64,000 nucleotides of DNA from M0108 sp963841065 (lineage in GTDB: Bacteria; Pseudomonadota; Gammaproteobacteria; Chromatiales; Chromatiaceae): contig CAWJBI010000040.1 of NCBI GenBank assembly GCA_963841065.1, forward strand, positions 1 to 64,000. The letters are read 5' to 3'. Position 1 is the first letter of the stretch. Every line of letters begins with the position of its first letter. The notes beneath the pieces were generated by a model. It saw only the letters and a program-made list of their open reading frames with translations. It was not told the DNA's origin and searched no databases. The position numbers and the translations under genes are program-made. Positions 49,478 to 57,681 of the stretch are shown in pieces.

Positions 49478-50503
49478 TTGGCCAACGCCACCCTACCCAG
49501 GCTCGTCATCACGCCGGGGGAGCCCGCTGGCATAGGACCTGAACTCTGCGCCCAGGTGGCTCAGGCGGACTTTCCCGCCCAATGGGTCGTCATCGCCGAT
49601 CCCGACCTGCTGCGGGACCGCGCCCAGCGACTGGGCCTGGATCTCGAGCTGGTCCTTTACGATCCTGACGCCCCTCGCCTGCCCCAGCGGGCCGGGATAC
49701 TTCAGGTGCTACCCCTGGCCTTGCGCCACCACCCCAGCCAGCCGGGCCTTCTCGACCCCGCCAACGCGGCCTATGTCCTGGACTGCCTGGAACGTGCTTG
49801 CGACGGCTGCCTGACCGGCGAGTTCGATGCCCTGGTCACGGGCCCGGTGCACAAGGGTGTCATTAATGACGCCGGCTTTCCCTTCAGCGGGCATACGGAA
49901 TTCCTGGCGGCACGCTGTGGGTCCGATCCGGTGATGATGCTGGCGGCGCCGGGGCTGAGGGTCGCCCTGGCCACCACCCATTTGCCCCTGCGCCAGGTCG
50001 CGGATCACATTACCCCGGCGGGACTGGAAGGGGTCATCCGCATCCTGGACCGGGATCTGCGCCAACGCTTCGGCATCGCCCGGCCGCGCCTGCTGGTCTG
50101 TGGCCTCAACCCCCACGCCGGCGAGGGCGGCCATCTGGGCCGGGAGGAGATCGAGATCATAGCCCCCCTGCTGGCGCGACTCAGGGCCGAGGGTCTGGAC
50201 CTGGTCGGGCCCCTGGCCGCCGATACCGCCTTTGTGCCGGACCATCTGGCCCAGGCCGATGCCGTCCTGGCCATGTACCACGACCAGGGCCTGCCCGTCC
50301 TCAAGCATCTGGGATTTGGCAACGCCGTGAACATCACCCTGGGCCTGCCGATCGTGCGGGTCTCCGTCGATCACGGCACGGCCCTGGACCTGGCTGGCAC
50401 GGGTCAAGCCGACCCGGGCAGCCTGAAGGCCGCGCTCAACACGGCCCTGGAGATGGTGAGCCGGGGCCCGTCCCCTACCCAAGCCCAGGTCCAGTCGGCC
50501 TGA
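49478..50503 (+). CDS. pdxA: 4-hydroxythreonine-4-phosphate dehydrogenase
   Basis: Pyridoxal-5'-phosphate synthesis. 341 residues with TTG as start four bases after surA (no nearby ATG). LVITPGEPAGIGPELCAQVA, LVTGPVHKGVINDAGFPFSG, HTEFLAARCG (metal His), VCGLNPHAGEGGHLGREE, AMYHDQGLPVLKHLGFG (metal His), VSVDHGTALDLAGTGQADPG are all PdxA signatures. rsmA, which often follows, is absent; instead nrdB lies convergent 26 bases away. Confidence 0.95.
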   Translation: MANATLPRLVITPGEPAGIGPELCAQVAQADFPAQWVVIADPDLLRDRAQRLGLDLELVLYDPDAPRLPQRAGILQVLPLALRHHPSQPGLLDPANAAYVLDCLERACDGCLTGEFDALVTGPVHKGVINDAGFPFSGHTEFLAARCGSDPVMMLAAPGLRVALATTHLPLRQVADHITPAGLEGVIRILDRDLRQRFGIARPRLLVCGLNPHAGEGGHLGREEIEIIAPLLARLRAEGLDLVGPLAADTAFVPDHLAQADAVLAMYHDQGLPVLKHLGFGNAVNITLGLPIVRVSVDHGTALDLAGTGQADPGSLKAALNTALEMVSRGPSPTQAQVQSA

Positions 50504-50529
50504 AAGCCTCCGGGTGATGACGCGGCCGC

Positions 50530-51756
50530 CTATCTTTTCAATCCCGCGAGGGGGTCGTCCCACTCGGGTTGTTGATGCCTGCCGAAGTAGGGATCCTCTT
50601 CGGGAAATAGCTCTGCCACCAGCTGCTTGTCCTCGACGGGGGCAGCGGGGGGCGAGGCCTCGGCCGCCGGCTTGGCCGTGAAGCAGGTCGCGTAGGGGTT
50701 CTGCTGCTCGGTTGGGCTCCCCTCTTCCTGGTCATCGAAGGATAAGGCCCCACCCGCCTGGTATTCCGTGACCCGCGTCTCGAAGAAGTTCTTCTCCTTC
50801 TTCAGCTCCATCTGTTCGCTCATCCAGGGAAAGGCGTGATAGGCGTCCTCGAAGGGTTGGGGCAGCCCGACGGAGCCGAGGCGCATATTGGCGAAGAACT
50901 TGGTAGTGGCGACATGGTCTGGAATGGAATAGCCCAGGATGGGACCATCCTTGAAGCAGTAGCTGATATAGCCCTGCTCCAGTTCGATGGCGCGCCGGGT
51001 GTCACGGTCGATGTCGGCCAGCAACTCATCGGTGATGGCCTCCGGATACTGCGCCATGAATTCCCGGATCAGGGCAACGCCAAAGCCGATATGGTTGGAC
51101 TCGTCGCGGGCAATGTAGCTGAACTGCTCGGCGCCGCCCTTGAAGAAGCCGAGTCGGGACAACTGCTGGATGGGGCCCAGCAGGGACACCCAGAACCAGA
51201 CGCCCTCGAAGATCAAAAACCAGAAGACCAGGGAGCGGAGCAGGGCCTGCTTTTCCGCAATGGCCATCTCGTGGTAAGGCCGGCCTTCAATCTGCCGCTT
51301 GATGGTTTGGAGGACCGGTTCGGAAAGCTTCTGGGCCATCTCCACCCGTTCCTTCATGGCCGGCACGGTCTTCCAGGTATCGTAAATGGATAGGGGTATG
51401 CCGAGATTCTCGATGACGTAGCGATAGCTGCGGGTATGCAGGCCTTCTTCCCAGACCAGCCGCTTGAAAAAGTGGCGGATTTCCGCGGGCTGAAAAACGG
51501 AAAGGAAGGTCTCCGCCGCGTCATCACCCCGTTCGATATCAAAGGTCGTGAGCTGCGCCATGACGGATTCGAACAGGTGCTTGAACTTCGGATCGACGGC
51601 GGGATTCTTGTAGTCCGCCACGTCGGGGGCGACGGCAATCTCTTCCGGGGCCCAATTATTATTCTCTTGCGCCCGCGCCATGGCCCAGGCCCACTCATAG
51701 GCAAAGGGCTCAAGCTGATAAGAATCACAGGGACCAAGAAGGGGTTTGGCAGACAT
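50530..51756 (-). CDS. nrdB: class Ia ribonucleotide reductase beta subunit
   Basis: Houses the di-iron tyrosyl radical used to make deoxyribonucleotides. 408 residues. Iron ligands and radical site: VWEEGLHTRSYRYVIENLG (Glu, His, radical Tyr four residues after the His), LIFEGVWFWVSLLG (Glu), YIARDESNHIGFGVALI (Glu, His). The C-terminus (EEDPYFGRHQQPEWDDPLAG) is an alpha-subunit docking tail, here unusually preceded by a Pro/Ala-rich insert. The start ATG 51756 (MSAKPLLGPCDSY) is preferred; ATG 51792 is in frame. The partner nrdA is not within the window. Confidence 0.92.
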   Translation of the reverse strand: MSAKPLLGPCDSYQLEPFAYEWAWAMARAQENNNWAPEEIAVAPDVADYKNPAVDPKFKHLFESVMAQLTTFDIERGDDAAETFLSVFQPAEIRHFFKRLVWEEGLHTRSYRYVIENLGIPLSIYDTWKTVPAMKERVEMAQKLSEPVLQTIKRQIEGRPYHEMAIAEKQALLRSLVFWFLIFEGVWFWVSLLGPIQQLSRLGFFKGGAEQFSYIARDESNHIGFGVALIREFMAQYPEAITDELLADIDRDTRRAIELEQGYISYCFKDGPILGYSIPDHVATTKFFANMRLGSVGLPQPFEDAYHAFPWMSEQMELKKEKNFFETRVTEYQAGGALSFDDQEEGSPTEQQNPYATCFTAKPAAEASPPAAPVEDKQLVAELFPEEDPYFGRHQQPEWDDPLAGLKR

Positions 51757-51854
51757 ATTTTTCCGGTTACTAAAGGGGTTATCGATGTTCATACGCAAGG
51801 TTGGGAGATTTCGAATCCGGGATCCGGAGGGGACCAACTCCCCAGGCTGGCGAT

Positions 51855-52250
51855 TTAGTTGATATTTCCACCCGGATTCTGTAACGCAAGCTCCACAACG
51901 CTTCGGCAACTTTTCGACAATTTCTGCTTGTGGTCATCCAGGCAATCGATGACTCGGCCTTGGCCGGGCCGTACCTTGGCGCAGAATTTAGCAAAATCGG
52001 CCTCGCATGCCTGATAGGATTCCTCCGGGCTTTGCAGGAGGGTTCGGCAATCGAGCGACAATTCAGTTTTGTCACGAGCGCCGAGGCACGCCAGGATTTT
52101 GTCCTCCGCCCCAAAGGCCTTGGGGCAGAATTTAACGATATCGAATTTGCAGGATTTCTGAAGGGAAGGTGGTGTTTGGGAATCTGCGGCCAGAACCGAA
52201 AAACCGCTGGCTACCAACAGGCCAGCGATACCCAGAAAATACTTCAGCAT
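51855..52250 (-). CDS. exported cysteine-rich repeat protein
   Basis: 131 residues: signal peptide 1-~21 (YFLGIAGLLVASGFSVLAAD), then two tandem units each with four cysteines: SCKFDIVKFC, then ILACLGARDKTELSLDC; and ACEADFAKFCAKV, then VIDCLDDHKQKLSKSC. This spacing matches the Cys-rich repeat first described in the Golgi protein GLG1 and found in small exported proteobacterial proteins of unknown function. Eight cysteines imply up to four disulfides. It is upstream of nrdB in the same direction with ~100 bases between. Confidence 0.7.
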   Translation of the reverse strand: MLKYFLGIAGLLVASGFSVLAADSQTPPSLQKSCKFDIVKFCPKAFGAEDKILACLGARDKTELSLDCRTLLQSPEESYQACEADFAKFCAKVRPGQGRVIDCLDDHKQKLSKSCRSVVELALQNPGGNIN

Positions 52251-52461
52251 CGCTCACTTCCTGACATCTAAGGCGTTGATCAAGGGTGAGGCCTATCCAT
52301 GAAAATCATGGCTTATGCCTACCTATCAGAGTGATATCAGCATAACATCTTACCTGATGCTGACCACCCAATTTTAGCTTCGCCTAGTCTTCCTACCTGT
52401 CCCAACCCGCGTGCCCATGAGCGCAGGGAACGTAACAACTAGGGTAATTCCCGATCCAGGC

Positions 52462-52833
52462 TCACGGCAACCGCACAAAAAGGGCTCGACTCTCTGCCGT
52501 ACTGATCCTGATCCCAAATGTGTCGGCCAGCAGGGACCGCAAGGTTGGCGCCTCACTGACCGACTGCCGATGACGACCAGGCGGGTCGATGACCCAGTAG
52601 TCGCGATTACGCAGCGACCGTATCTCGTTGTCCAAAATTCGTGAAGCAACCAGGTTGTTGACGAAGGGCGCCGAGGGATGCCGATGAGAGTAGAAGTGGC
52701 CAACCTCGCAATCGGCCAGGTTGTAATGGGCGAATTCGAATTGGTATACCGATTGGAAGGCGCCGTCAATGGCGGTCTGGAGATGATAGACAAACGAGGT
52801 CTGCCAGAGGCGAGGAGAGGTGACAGAATGCAC
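52462..52833 (-). pseudogene. arylamine N-acetyltransferase, C-terminal fragment
   Basis: About 110 residues match the C-terminal third of NAT enzymes. HLQTAIDGAFQSVYQFEFAH, then CEVGHFYSHRHPSAPFVNNL, VASRILDNEIRSLRNRDYWV and a final LLADTFGIRI mirror the family pattern (Y-F-L, E-xNW-STHP-S-FxNxL, LxxxFGI). The catalytic Cys-His-Asp portion, encoded upstream in an intact gene, is absent, and no NAT sequence follows on the other side. Probably a relic of gene loss. Confidence 0.6.
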
Positions 52834-53002
52834 GGAGGGCAGACAGCTAGCCCGAAGTGGGTTGGGCCAGGATCCGGACAGGTGGCGTCAGAGAAAGGTA
52901 CTTGCTACCGCTAAGATGCTTGCAACCCTCCCCCAACGCCAAAACAGGCGAAGGGCAGAACACACGTCCCTGTGCGCGAGAATTCCCTAGCTCAGCCTTG
53001 GC
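52834..53002. other. short intergenic stretch without features
   Basis: Between the NAT fragment and the sulfur globule protein gene. No ORF of its own, no clear terminator for the sulfur globule transcript (which ends at 53003 on the minus strand), no repeats noticed. Confidence 0.4.
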
Positions 53003-53365
53003 TTACTTGGTAGGAGCGGCGGGCACAGCCTGAGGAGCAGGAGGAGCTGGGGGGGCACCGTAGGGGGCACCATAAGGAGCGCCGTAAGGAGCATAGCCAT
53101 AGGGGGCGCCATAACCGTAGGGACCATAACCATTGGCGTAGCTATTGTTGTAGCTGTTGTTGCCGCGGCCGTAGCCGCGGCCGCCGCCACCCATGTTCAT
53201 GCTGAAGTCGCCGTAACCGTCGCCATCGCCGAACATGTCGTTCATCATGTTGTTGTTATTGTTGCCGTAGCCGTTATTGCCCCAGGGACCACCCCAGAAG
53301 GCGGCAGCGGAGGCGGAGACACCCAGTAGGGCGGCGATGGCGACAGCAGTAGCAAGCTTTTTCAT
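53003..53365 (-). CDS. sgp: sulfur globule protein, SgpA/SgpB type
   Basis: Structural envelope protein of periplasmic sulfur globules formed during sulfide oxidation. 120 residues: a signal peptide ending after SASA (MKKLATAVAIAALLGVSASA), mature start AFWGGPWGNNGYGNN, then Gly/Asn/Tyr-rich low-complexity sequence and PYGAPYGAP repeats with an Ala/Pro-rich tail. This matches SgpA and SgpB of Allochromatium vinosum closely in architecture. No cysteine is present. Which paralogue it is cannot be told by eye. It has a strong promoter with a palindrome in its spacer, as befits a highly expressed structural protein. Confidence 0.88.
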   Translation of the reverse strand: MKKLATAVAIAALLGVSASAAAFWGGPWGNNGYGNNNNNMMNDMFGDGDGYGDFSMNMGGGGRGYGRGNNSYNNSYANGYGPYGYGAPYGYAPYGAPYGAPYGAPPAPPAPQAVPAAPTK

Positions 53366-53443
53366 TTGATTTTCTCGTTAGTGGGTTTCTGTTGGCAGCG
53401 AGGGCGGCGTCTTGGTTGAGCGGTGCGCCGTCCATGGGGAGAT

Positions 53444-53472
53444 AGAATATTAGAATATTCTGATATTGTCAA
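53444..53472 (-). promoter_or_regulatory. sigma-70 promoter of the sulfur globule gene
   Basis: On the minus strand TTGACA (plus 53467-53472), a 17-base spacer, TATTCT (plus 53444-53449). The spacer contains the perfect palindrome AGAATATTCT (53452-53461), next to a tandem TAGAATAT repeat (53443-53458). Expected leader is ~70 bases. Confidence 0.7.
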
Positions 53473-53637
53473 ACATCAGATTTGGCTTTTCGCTTGAGCC
53501 CACCTACACCATGAAGCGCCCGGCCCTGCCTGGCCGGCCGGACCCTGAACTGTCATGCCTGGGTTCTCTAGGCTATGATGCCTACGGATTCCGTAATCAC
53601 CTGATAACTATCTGTAACAACGGGAGTGTTGGATAAG

Positions 53638-54330
53638 ATGATTTTTGACGAGACCCTGTATCAGGGGGTCATGCTACGCCTCATTCGCGGGGCCATGACC
53701 TTTCGGGAACACGAATACCGGGGTGGCCTCACCCGCATGGCGGAGCTGACCAAAGGGCAGAACCCCGAGGTGCTATTGATCGGTTGCTGCGACTCGCGGG
53801 TGGACCTGACGCGCATCAGCGGGGCGGAACCGGGAGAAGTTTTCGTCATCCGGAACGTCGCCAATCTGGTCCCGCCCTACACCTTTGACCAGGGCGCCGG
53901 ACATGGCGTCCGCGCCGCCATCGAATATGGGGTCAGGGCACTCAACATCGCCAACATCGTCGTTTTTGGCCACGCCCACTGCGGCGGAATCAAGGCCGCC
54001 ATCCAGACCGCCGCTGGCCAGGCGCCGTCATCGGACTTCCTGGGTACCTGGCTGGCGCTGGCGAAGGATGCCTGCCATGCCGAGATCAAGGACCCCATCA
54101 CCGGCGAGTCCCGCCCCGTGCCCATCGAGCTGCTCAAGGACTACAGCTACCTGGTCGAGCGCGCCTCGGTGCTCAACTCCCTCAACAACCTGCGTACCTA
54201 TCCCTGGATCGCCGAGCGGGTCGCCGCGGGCTCCCTGAGTCTCCATGGCTGGTGGTTCGATCTCGAAACCGGCGACCTCTGGGTCACCGACCCCCGCACG
54301 GGCCAGTTCCTCCCGGTCGAGGCGCACTGA
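53638..54330 (+). CDS. beta-class carbonic anhydrase
   Basis: Zinc enzyme interconverting CO2 and bicarbonate. About 230 residues. Zinc ligands: CCDSRVDLTRISG (Cys, with the Asp-Arg dyad) and VVFGHAHCGGIKAAI (His, Cys). GEVFVIRNVANLVPPY is the conserved core strand. ATG 53638 is taken as start; TTG 53626 is in frame but only two bases from the ribosome site. It is followed two bases later by an NCS2-type permease, so both are one unit, and it lies on the strand opposite to and divergent from the sulfur globule gene. Confidence 0.92.
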   Translation: MIFDETLYQGVMLRLIRGAMTFREHEYRGGLTRMAELTKGQNPEVLLIGCCDSRVDLTRISGAEPGEVFVIRNVANLVPPYTFDQGAGHGVRAAIEYGVRALNIANIVVFGHAHCGGIKAAIQTAAGQAPSSDFLGTWLALAKDACHAEIKDPITGESRPVPIELLKDYSYLVERASVLNSLNNLRTYPWIAERVAAGSLSLHGWWFDLETGDLWVTDPRTGQFLPVEAH

Positions 54331-54332
54331 AG

Positions 54333-56063
54333 ATGGCGGGCGACCAGGCGATTCGGCCCGACGGTATCGACTACTGGGTAGATGAGCGCCCACCGGCCAG
54401 CCTCATTCTCATGGTGGCCCTGCAGCAGGTGGCCTTCCTCGGCGCCATCATGGCCTTGCCCGTGGTGCTGGCCCGGCAGGCGGGGCTGGACACGGCGGGC
54501 GCGGCGGGGCTGGTGGCCTTGACCATGGTGGGGGCGGGCATCGGCGTCATGCTCCAGGCGCTCAATCGTGGCGGGATCGGTGTCGGCCTCTTTAGTCCCT
54601 TGCATACCTCTGCGGTGGCCTTTCCCGCCTCCCTGGCGGCGATCCAGATGGGCGGCCTGGGGCTCGCCTTTGGCATGATGTCGGTCGCGGCGGTGGTACA
54701 GATGGCCCTGGCCCGGTTCCTACCCCGGCTGCGTGCCCTCTTTCCGGTGGAAATCGCCGGCCTCATCGTCCTCATTCTGGGCCTTGGGCTTGGTCTGGTC
54801 GGCCTGCGCAATTTCCTCGCCATCGATACCCCCCAGGCCGGAGATCCTCGCATCCTGCAGGTGGGCCTCCTGACCCTGGCCACCATCATTCTCTTCAACA
54901 TCTGGGGCCGAGGGCGGCTGCGCGCCTTTTCCGTCTTCACGGGCCTGGTGGTCGGTCAGTCACTGGCCCTCTGGCTGGGGTTGGTGGATGCGGAGCGCCT
55001 GGCGGTCATCACTCAGGTACCCCTGTTCGCGGTCCCGCCCGTCGGCCAGTTCGGCTGGGCCTTCGACTGGACCCTGTTGCCAGAATTCCTCCTCGTCGGC
55101 CTGGCGCTCTCCTTCAACTGCTTTGGCGTCCTCACCATAGCCCAGCGTGCCAACAACGCCGGTTGGAAGCGCCCGGACATGGCTGGCATCGGCCGCGGTC
55201 TCATGGCCGAGGGCCTGACCAACGCCGCCTGCTCGCTGATCAACGGGGTCGCCCAGACCGCCAGTGGCGGCGCCCTCGGCCTGGCCCTGGCGACCGGTGT
55301 GACCAGTCGTATCGTGGGCTTTGCCTTGGGTGGGGTCTTCATCGGCCTCGCTTTCTTCCCCCCCGTGGCCACCCTCTGGACCCTGCTGGCGGCGCCGGTG
55401 ATCGGGGCCGTACTGATGTTCGTCGCCTCCTTCGTCATCCTGGGTGGCATCAAGATCATCACCTCGCGCCTGCTCGACCCGCGCAAGACCGTGACCCTGG
55501 GCCTGGCCCTCATCGCCGCCATCGGTCACGACACCCTCTTGGTGAATCCGAGCGGTTCCATGGGGATGATCGATACCACGTTGTCCAGCATGGTGGCACT
55601 GGCGGTGATCGTTGCCATCGTGCTCAACGCGGTGTTCCGGCTGGGGGTTCATCAACTCGTGACGCATAGTGTGCGGCTCGACGCCCAATGGCCAACGACA
55701 GTCAACAAGCTGCTGTGGCACCTGGGGCACGAGTGGGGCGCCCGCCCGGAGGTGATGATGCGCCTCGATCATGCTACCCATGAACTACTGGATGCCATCT
55801 ATGGCCATAGGCTGCTGGCGGACGAGGGCGATCCCCGCGTGGAACTGGTGGCCCGCTTCGATGAATACCAATGCCAAATCCGCGTCACCTATACCGGTCG
55901 CCCCCTGCGCCTCGCCAAGGAGCGTCCAGACCCCGAGCGGCTGCTGGATGATCAGGATGCCCTGGCCGACCTGGCCAGCTTTTTGATCAGACGCCAGACG
56001 GACGGCATCAAGGCGGAAGTAAACAAGGGTCAATGCACGGTGAGCATGCGCTTTGATGACTGA
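54333..56063 (+). CDS. NCS2/xanthine-permease-type transporter with C-terminal ATPase-fold-like domain
   Basis: 576 residues. Residues ~20-440 hold 12-14 membrane helices of the NCS2 (SLC23) fold (LILMVALQQVAFLGAIMALP, GVGLFSPLHTSAVAFPASLA, LSFNCFGVLTIAQRANNAGW, NPSGSMGMIDTTLSSMVALA). Residues ~450-576 form a cytoplasmic domain (RLDHATHELLDAIYGH, VELVARFDEYQCQIRVTYTG, LASFLIRRQTDGIKAEVNKG) that looks like a degenerate HATPase/RsbW-type fold without clear N- or G-box residues. NCS2 members usually carry nucleobases or ascorbate. The tight coupling to carbonic anhydrase suggests an anion such as bicarbonate instead; that is inference. Confidence 0.78.
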   Translation: MAGDQAIRPDGIDYWVDERPPASLILMVALQQVAFLGAIMALPVVLARQAGLDTAGAAGLVALTMVGAGIGVMLQALNRGGIGVGLFSPLHTSAVAFPASLAAIQMGGLGLAFGMMSVAAVVQMALARFLPRLRALFPVEIAGLIVLILGLGLGLVGLRNFLAIDTPQAGDPRILQVGLLTLATIILFNIWGRGRLRAFSVFTGLVVGQSLALWLGLVDAERLAVITQVPLFAVPPVGQFGWAFDWTLLPEFLLVGLALSFNCFGVLTIAQRANNAGWKRPDMAGIGRGLMAEGLTNAACSLINGVAQTASGGALGLALATGVTSRIVGFALGGVFIGLAFFPPVATLWTLLAAPVIGAVLMFVASFVILGGIKIITSRLLDPRKTVTLGLALIAAIGHDTLLVNPSGSMGMIDTTLSSMVALAVIVAIVLNAVFRLGVHQLVTHSVRLDAQWPTTVNKLLWHLGHEWGARPEVMMRLDHATHELLDAIYGHRLLADEGDPRVELVARFDEYQCQIRVTYTGRPLRLAKERPDPERLLDDQDALADLASFLIRRQTDGIKAEVNKGQCTVSMRFDD

Positions 56064-56198
56064 GGCGCGTCGTTTGGCCTTGATTAACGGCCTGATAGGG
56101 CTCCCGGTGTCAGGATAGATGTCGCCCTCCCTCTGGGGACTGAAGGGTGAACATGGGGGCATCACCTCACACGGAAGGAGGAAGGGCGGGGACGAGGA

Positions 56199-56666
56199 TC
56201 AGCCCTTGATGAGTCTCTGGTCCAAACGCAAAGGTTCAGGGGCAGCGACCAGCACGGCGGCGTATTCGGGATGGGCTGGGTTCAACAAGAGGTTGCGTTC
56301 GCCCGGAGTCACCGCGCTCGGAACGGACAAGGCGACGGAGACGGACTCCGCGATCCAGCGGTCGCCGATCGCTTGCGTGGCTGCGGGTGCCGGCCAGGCG
56401 GCCCAGTCCGGCGGAAGGTCGATCCAGGACTCGCACGCAATGATGACCCGCGGGGCGACATCCACGGCGAAATACCGCCAGTGTCCTCGCAGCACCGCTT
56501 CCGCCTCCAGATGGACCAGCAGTTCCAGCTGTGCCAGGGATAGGGACTGAGCCGTATAAACGACCGCGACACCTGGCGAATTCCAGCGCCCACCGTAGAG
56601 ACGCGCCCCTTCTCCGCTGAAGGCCGCCTCCAGATAGTCCTCGTCAACGAGACGGAAGCACCTCAA
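56199..56666 (-). CDS. RES-domain toxin
   Basis: 155-residue RES-family toxin, related to ADP-ribosyltransferases that deplete NAD. Conserved RES residues: an Arg in MRCFRLVDEDYLEAAF, a second in GEGARLYGGRWNSPG, a Tyr/Ser region VVYTAQSLSLAQLELLVHLE, and a final RLDQRLIKG. The name comes from conserved Arg-Glu-Ser. The start is TTG overlapping the antitoxin stop as TTGA, so the toxin is translated after the antitoxin. Confidence 0.85.
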   Translation of the reverse strand: MRCFRLVDEDYLEAAFSGEGARLYGGRWNSPGVAVVYTAQSLSLAQLELLVHLEAEAVLRGHWRYFAVDVAPRVIIACESWIDLPPDWAAWPAPAATQAIGDRWIAESVSVALSVPSAVTPGERNLLLNPAHPEYAAVLVAAPEPLRLDQRLIKG

Positions 56667-57106
56667 GAGAAGACGCCGTGACGCAACCGACCGATGAGGT
56701 GCTCCACCTCGCGCGCCCCGACCTCGGTGTCCGCGTATGCCAAGGGCGTCTGTCCCGCCAGCGCCGCCTTAGGCGACTTCAGCCAGTCGCGGGCCCGATC
56801 GCCGTCGCGCAGCATCTGGGTCGCCAGGGCGAACAGACGCTCGATCCGCAGCACCCGTTCGGACTCGGTCGGCCCGAGCCGTCCAGCCTGTCTGCGGCGC
56901 GCCAGGGTACGCCCCGGGATCCCGGCGAGACTGGCCGCCTCCTGAAGCGACATCCCCAACCGGTCCCGCAAGGCCTCCAATTCCGGAAAGGGGAAGCCGG
57001 CGCGGACCCGCTCGACCAGTGACTCGGTCGGGGCCTGCAATACGCCAAGGTAATCACCGGGCTGGTCGGCCACCCTCGCCTCTTTGAGCATTGTGATCCG
57101 CGCCAT
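56663..57106 (-). CDS. Xre/MbcA/ParS-type antitoxin of the RES pair
   Basis: 147-residue partner antitoxin. An N-terminal region, then a helix-turn-helix-like block (LEALRDRLGMSLQEAASLAG, PGRTLARRRQAGRLGPTESE) and the DUF2384 C-terminal domain (LFALATQMLRDGDRARDWLK, SPKAALAGQTPLAYADTEVG, REVEHLIGRLRHGVF). The phrase ALAGQTPLAYADTEVGAREV is diagnostic. ATG 57106 is preferred, following a G-rich ribosome site; an open frame extends to 57202 without support. Antitoxin first, toxin second is the normal order for RES-Xre modules. Confidence 0.85.
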   Translation of the reverse strand: MARITMLKEARVADQPGDYLGVLQAPTESLVERVRAGFPFPELEALRDRLGMSLQEAASLAGIPGRTLARRRQAGRLGPTESERVLRIERLFALATQMLRDGDRARDWLKSPKAALAGQTPLAYADTEVGAREVEHLIGRLRHGVFS

Positions 57107-57375
57107 CGCCACACCCCCCGCATCAACAAAGCCATATGGCATCATCATAGACGCCACCTGGCACACAGGCAAGCCGATGTGATCCGGATGACCCGGTGCC
57201 AAGGCCCGTTCGTTCCCCGGGGCCGGCCCCCGTTCCTAACGCCTCCTCCAATCGCTGACAGAGGGTGCGCAGGATTTTGTGCGGGAAAAGTACTTGTCCT
57301 CGGCCTCGATCAGGGTCCAGGGGGCGATGCCGCCGTGTCAGCCAGGGGGGGCGGGGGTTAAGCCTACCCATCGCT

Positions 57376-57672
57376 CTATTCGTCATCGCCCAATTCCGGG
57401 TCCCAGCCCTTGGCGCGGGCCGTCTGAATGGCCCGATCGTAGAGTTCAGCGTGACGCTTTTGCAGTTCGGGTGGCAGGCGGCTGGGCAGATTGTGGTACT
57501 TGTCCCATTCGTTCTGGACCTCTTCCATAAGGCCCTGCATGCGGCCAATATCCCAGCCTCTGCCATCTTCTGTTTCCGGGATAAGACCAAACAGCCAGCC
57601 GTCCAACACAATGCGGCCCAACTGGGTCATGCCATGGTTGTCGTTGTGGAGACCTGCATAAACACTCGCCAT
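57376..57672 (-). CDS. small conserved-looking protein of the cbb operon
   Basis: 98 residues, acidic and soluble, no signal peptide (MASVYAGLHNDNHGMTQLGR, FGLIPETEDGRGWDIGRMQG, KYHNLPSRLPPELQKRHAEL, ending ELGDDE). I do not recognise the family. It starts nine bases after cbbO with an AGGAA ribosome site, so it is the last gene of the cbbL-cbbS-cbbQ-cbbO transcript. It may assist the CbbQ-CbbO activase; that is a guess from position only. Confidence 0.6.
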   Translation of the reverse strand: MASVYAGLHNDNHGMTQLGRIVLDGWLFGLIPETEDGRGWDIGRMQGLMEEVQNEWDKYHNLPSRLPPELQKRHAELYDRAIQTARAKGWDPELGDDE

Positions 57673-57681
57673 CTTGGGTTC

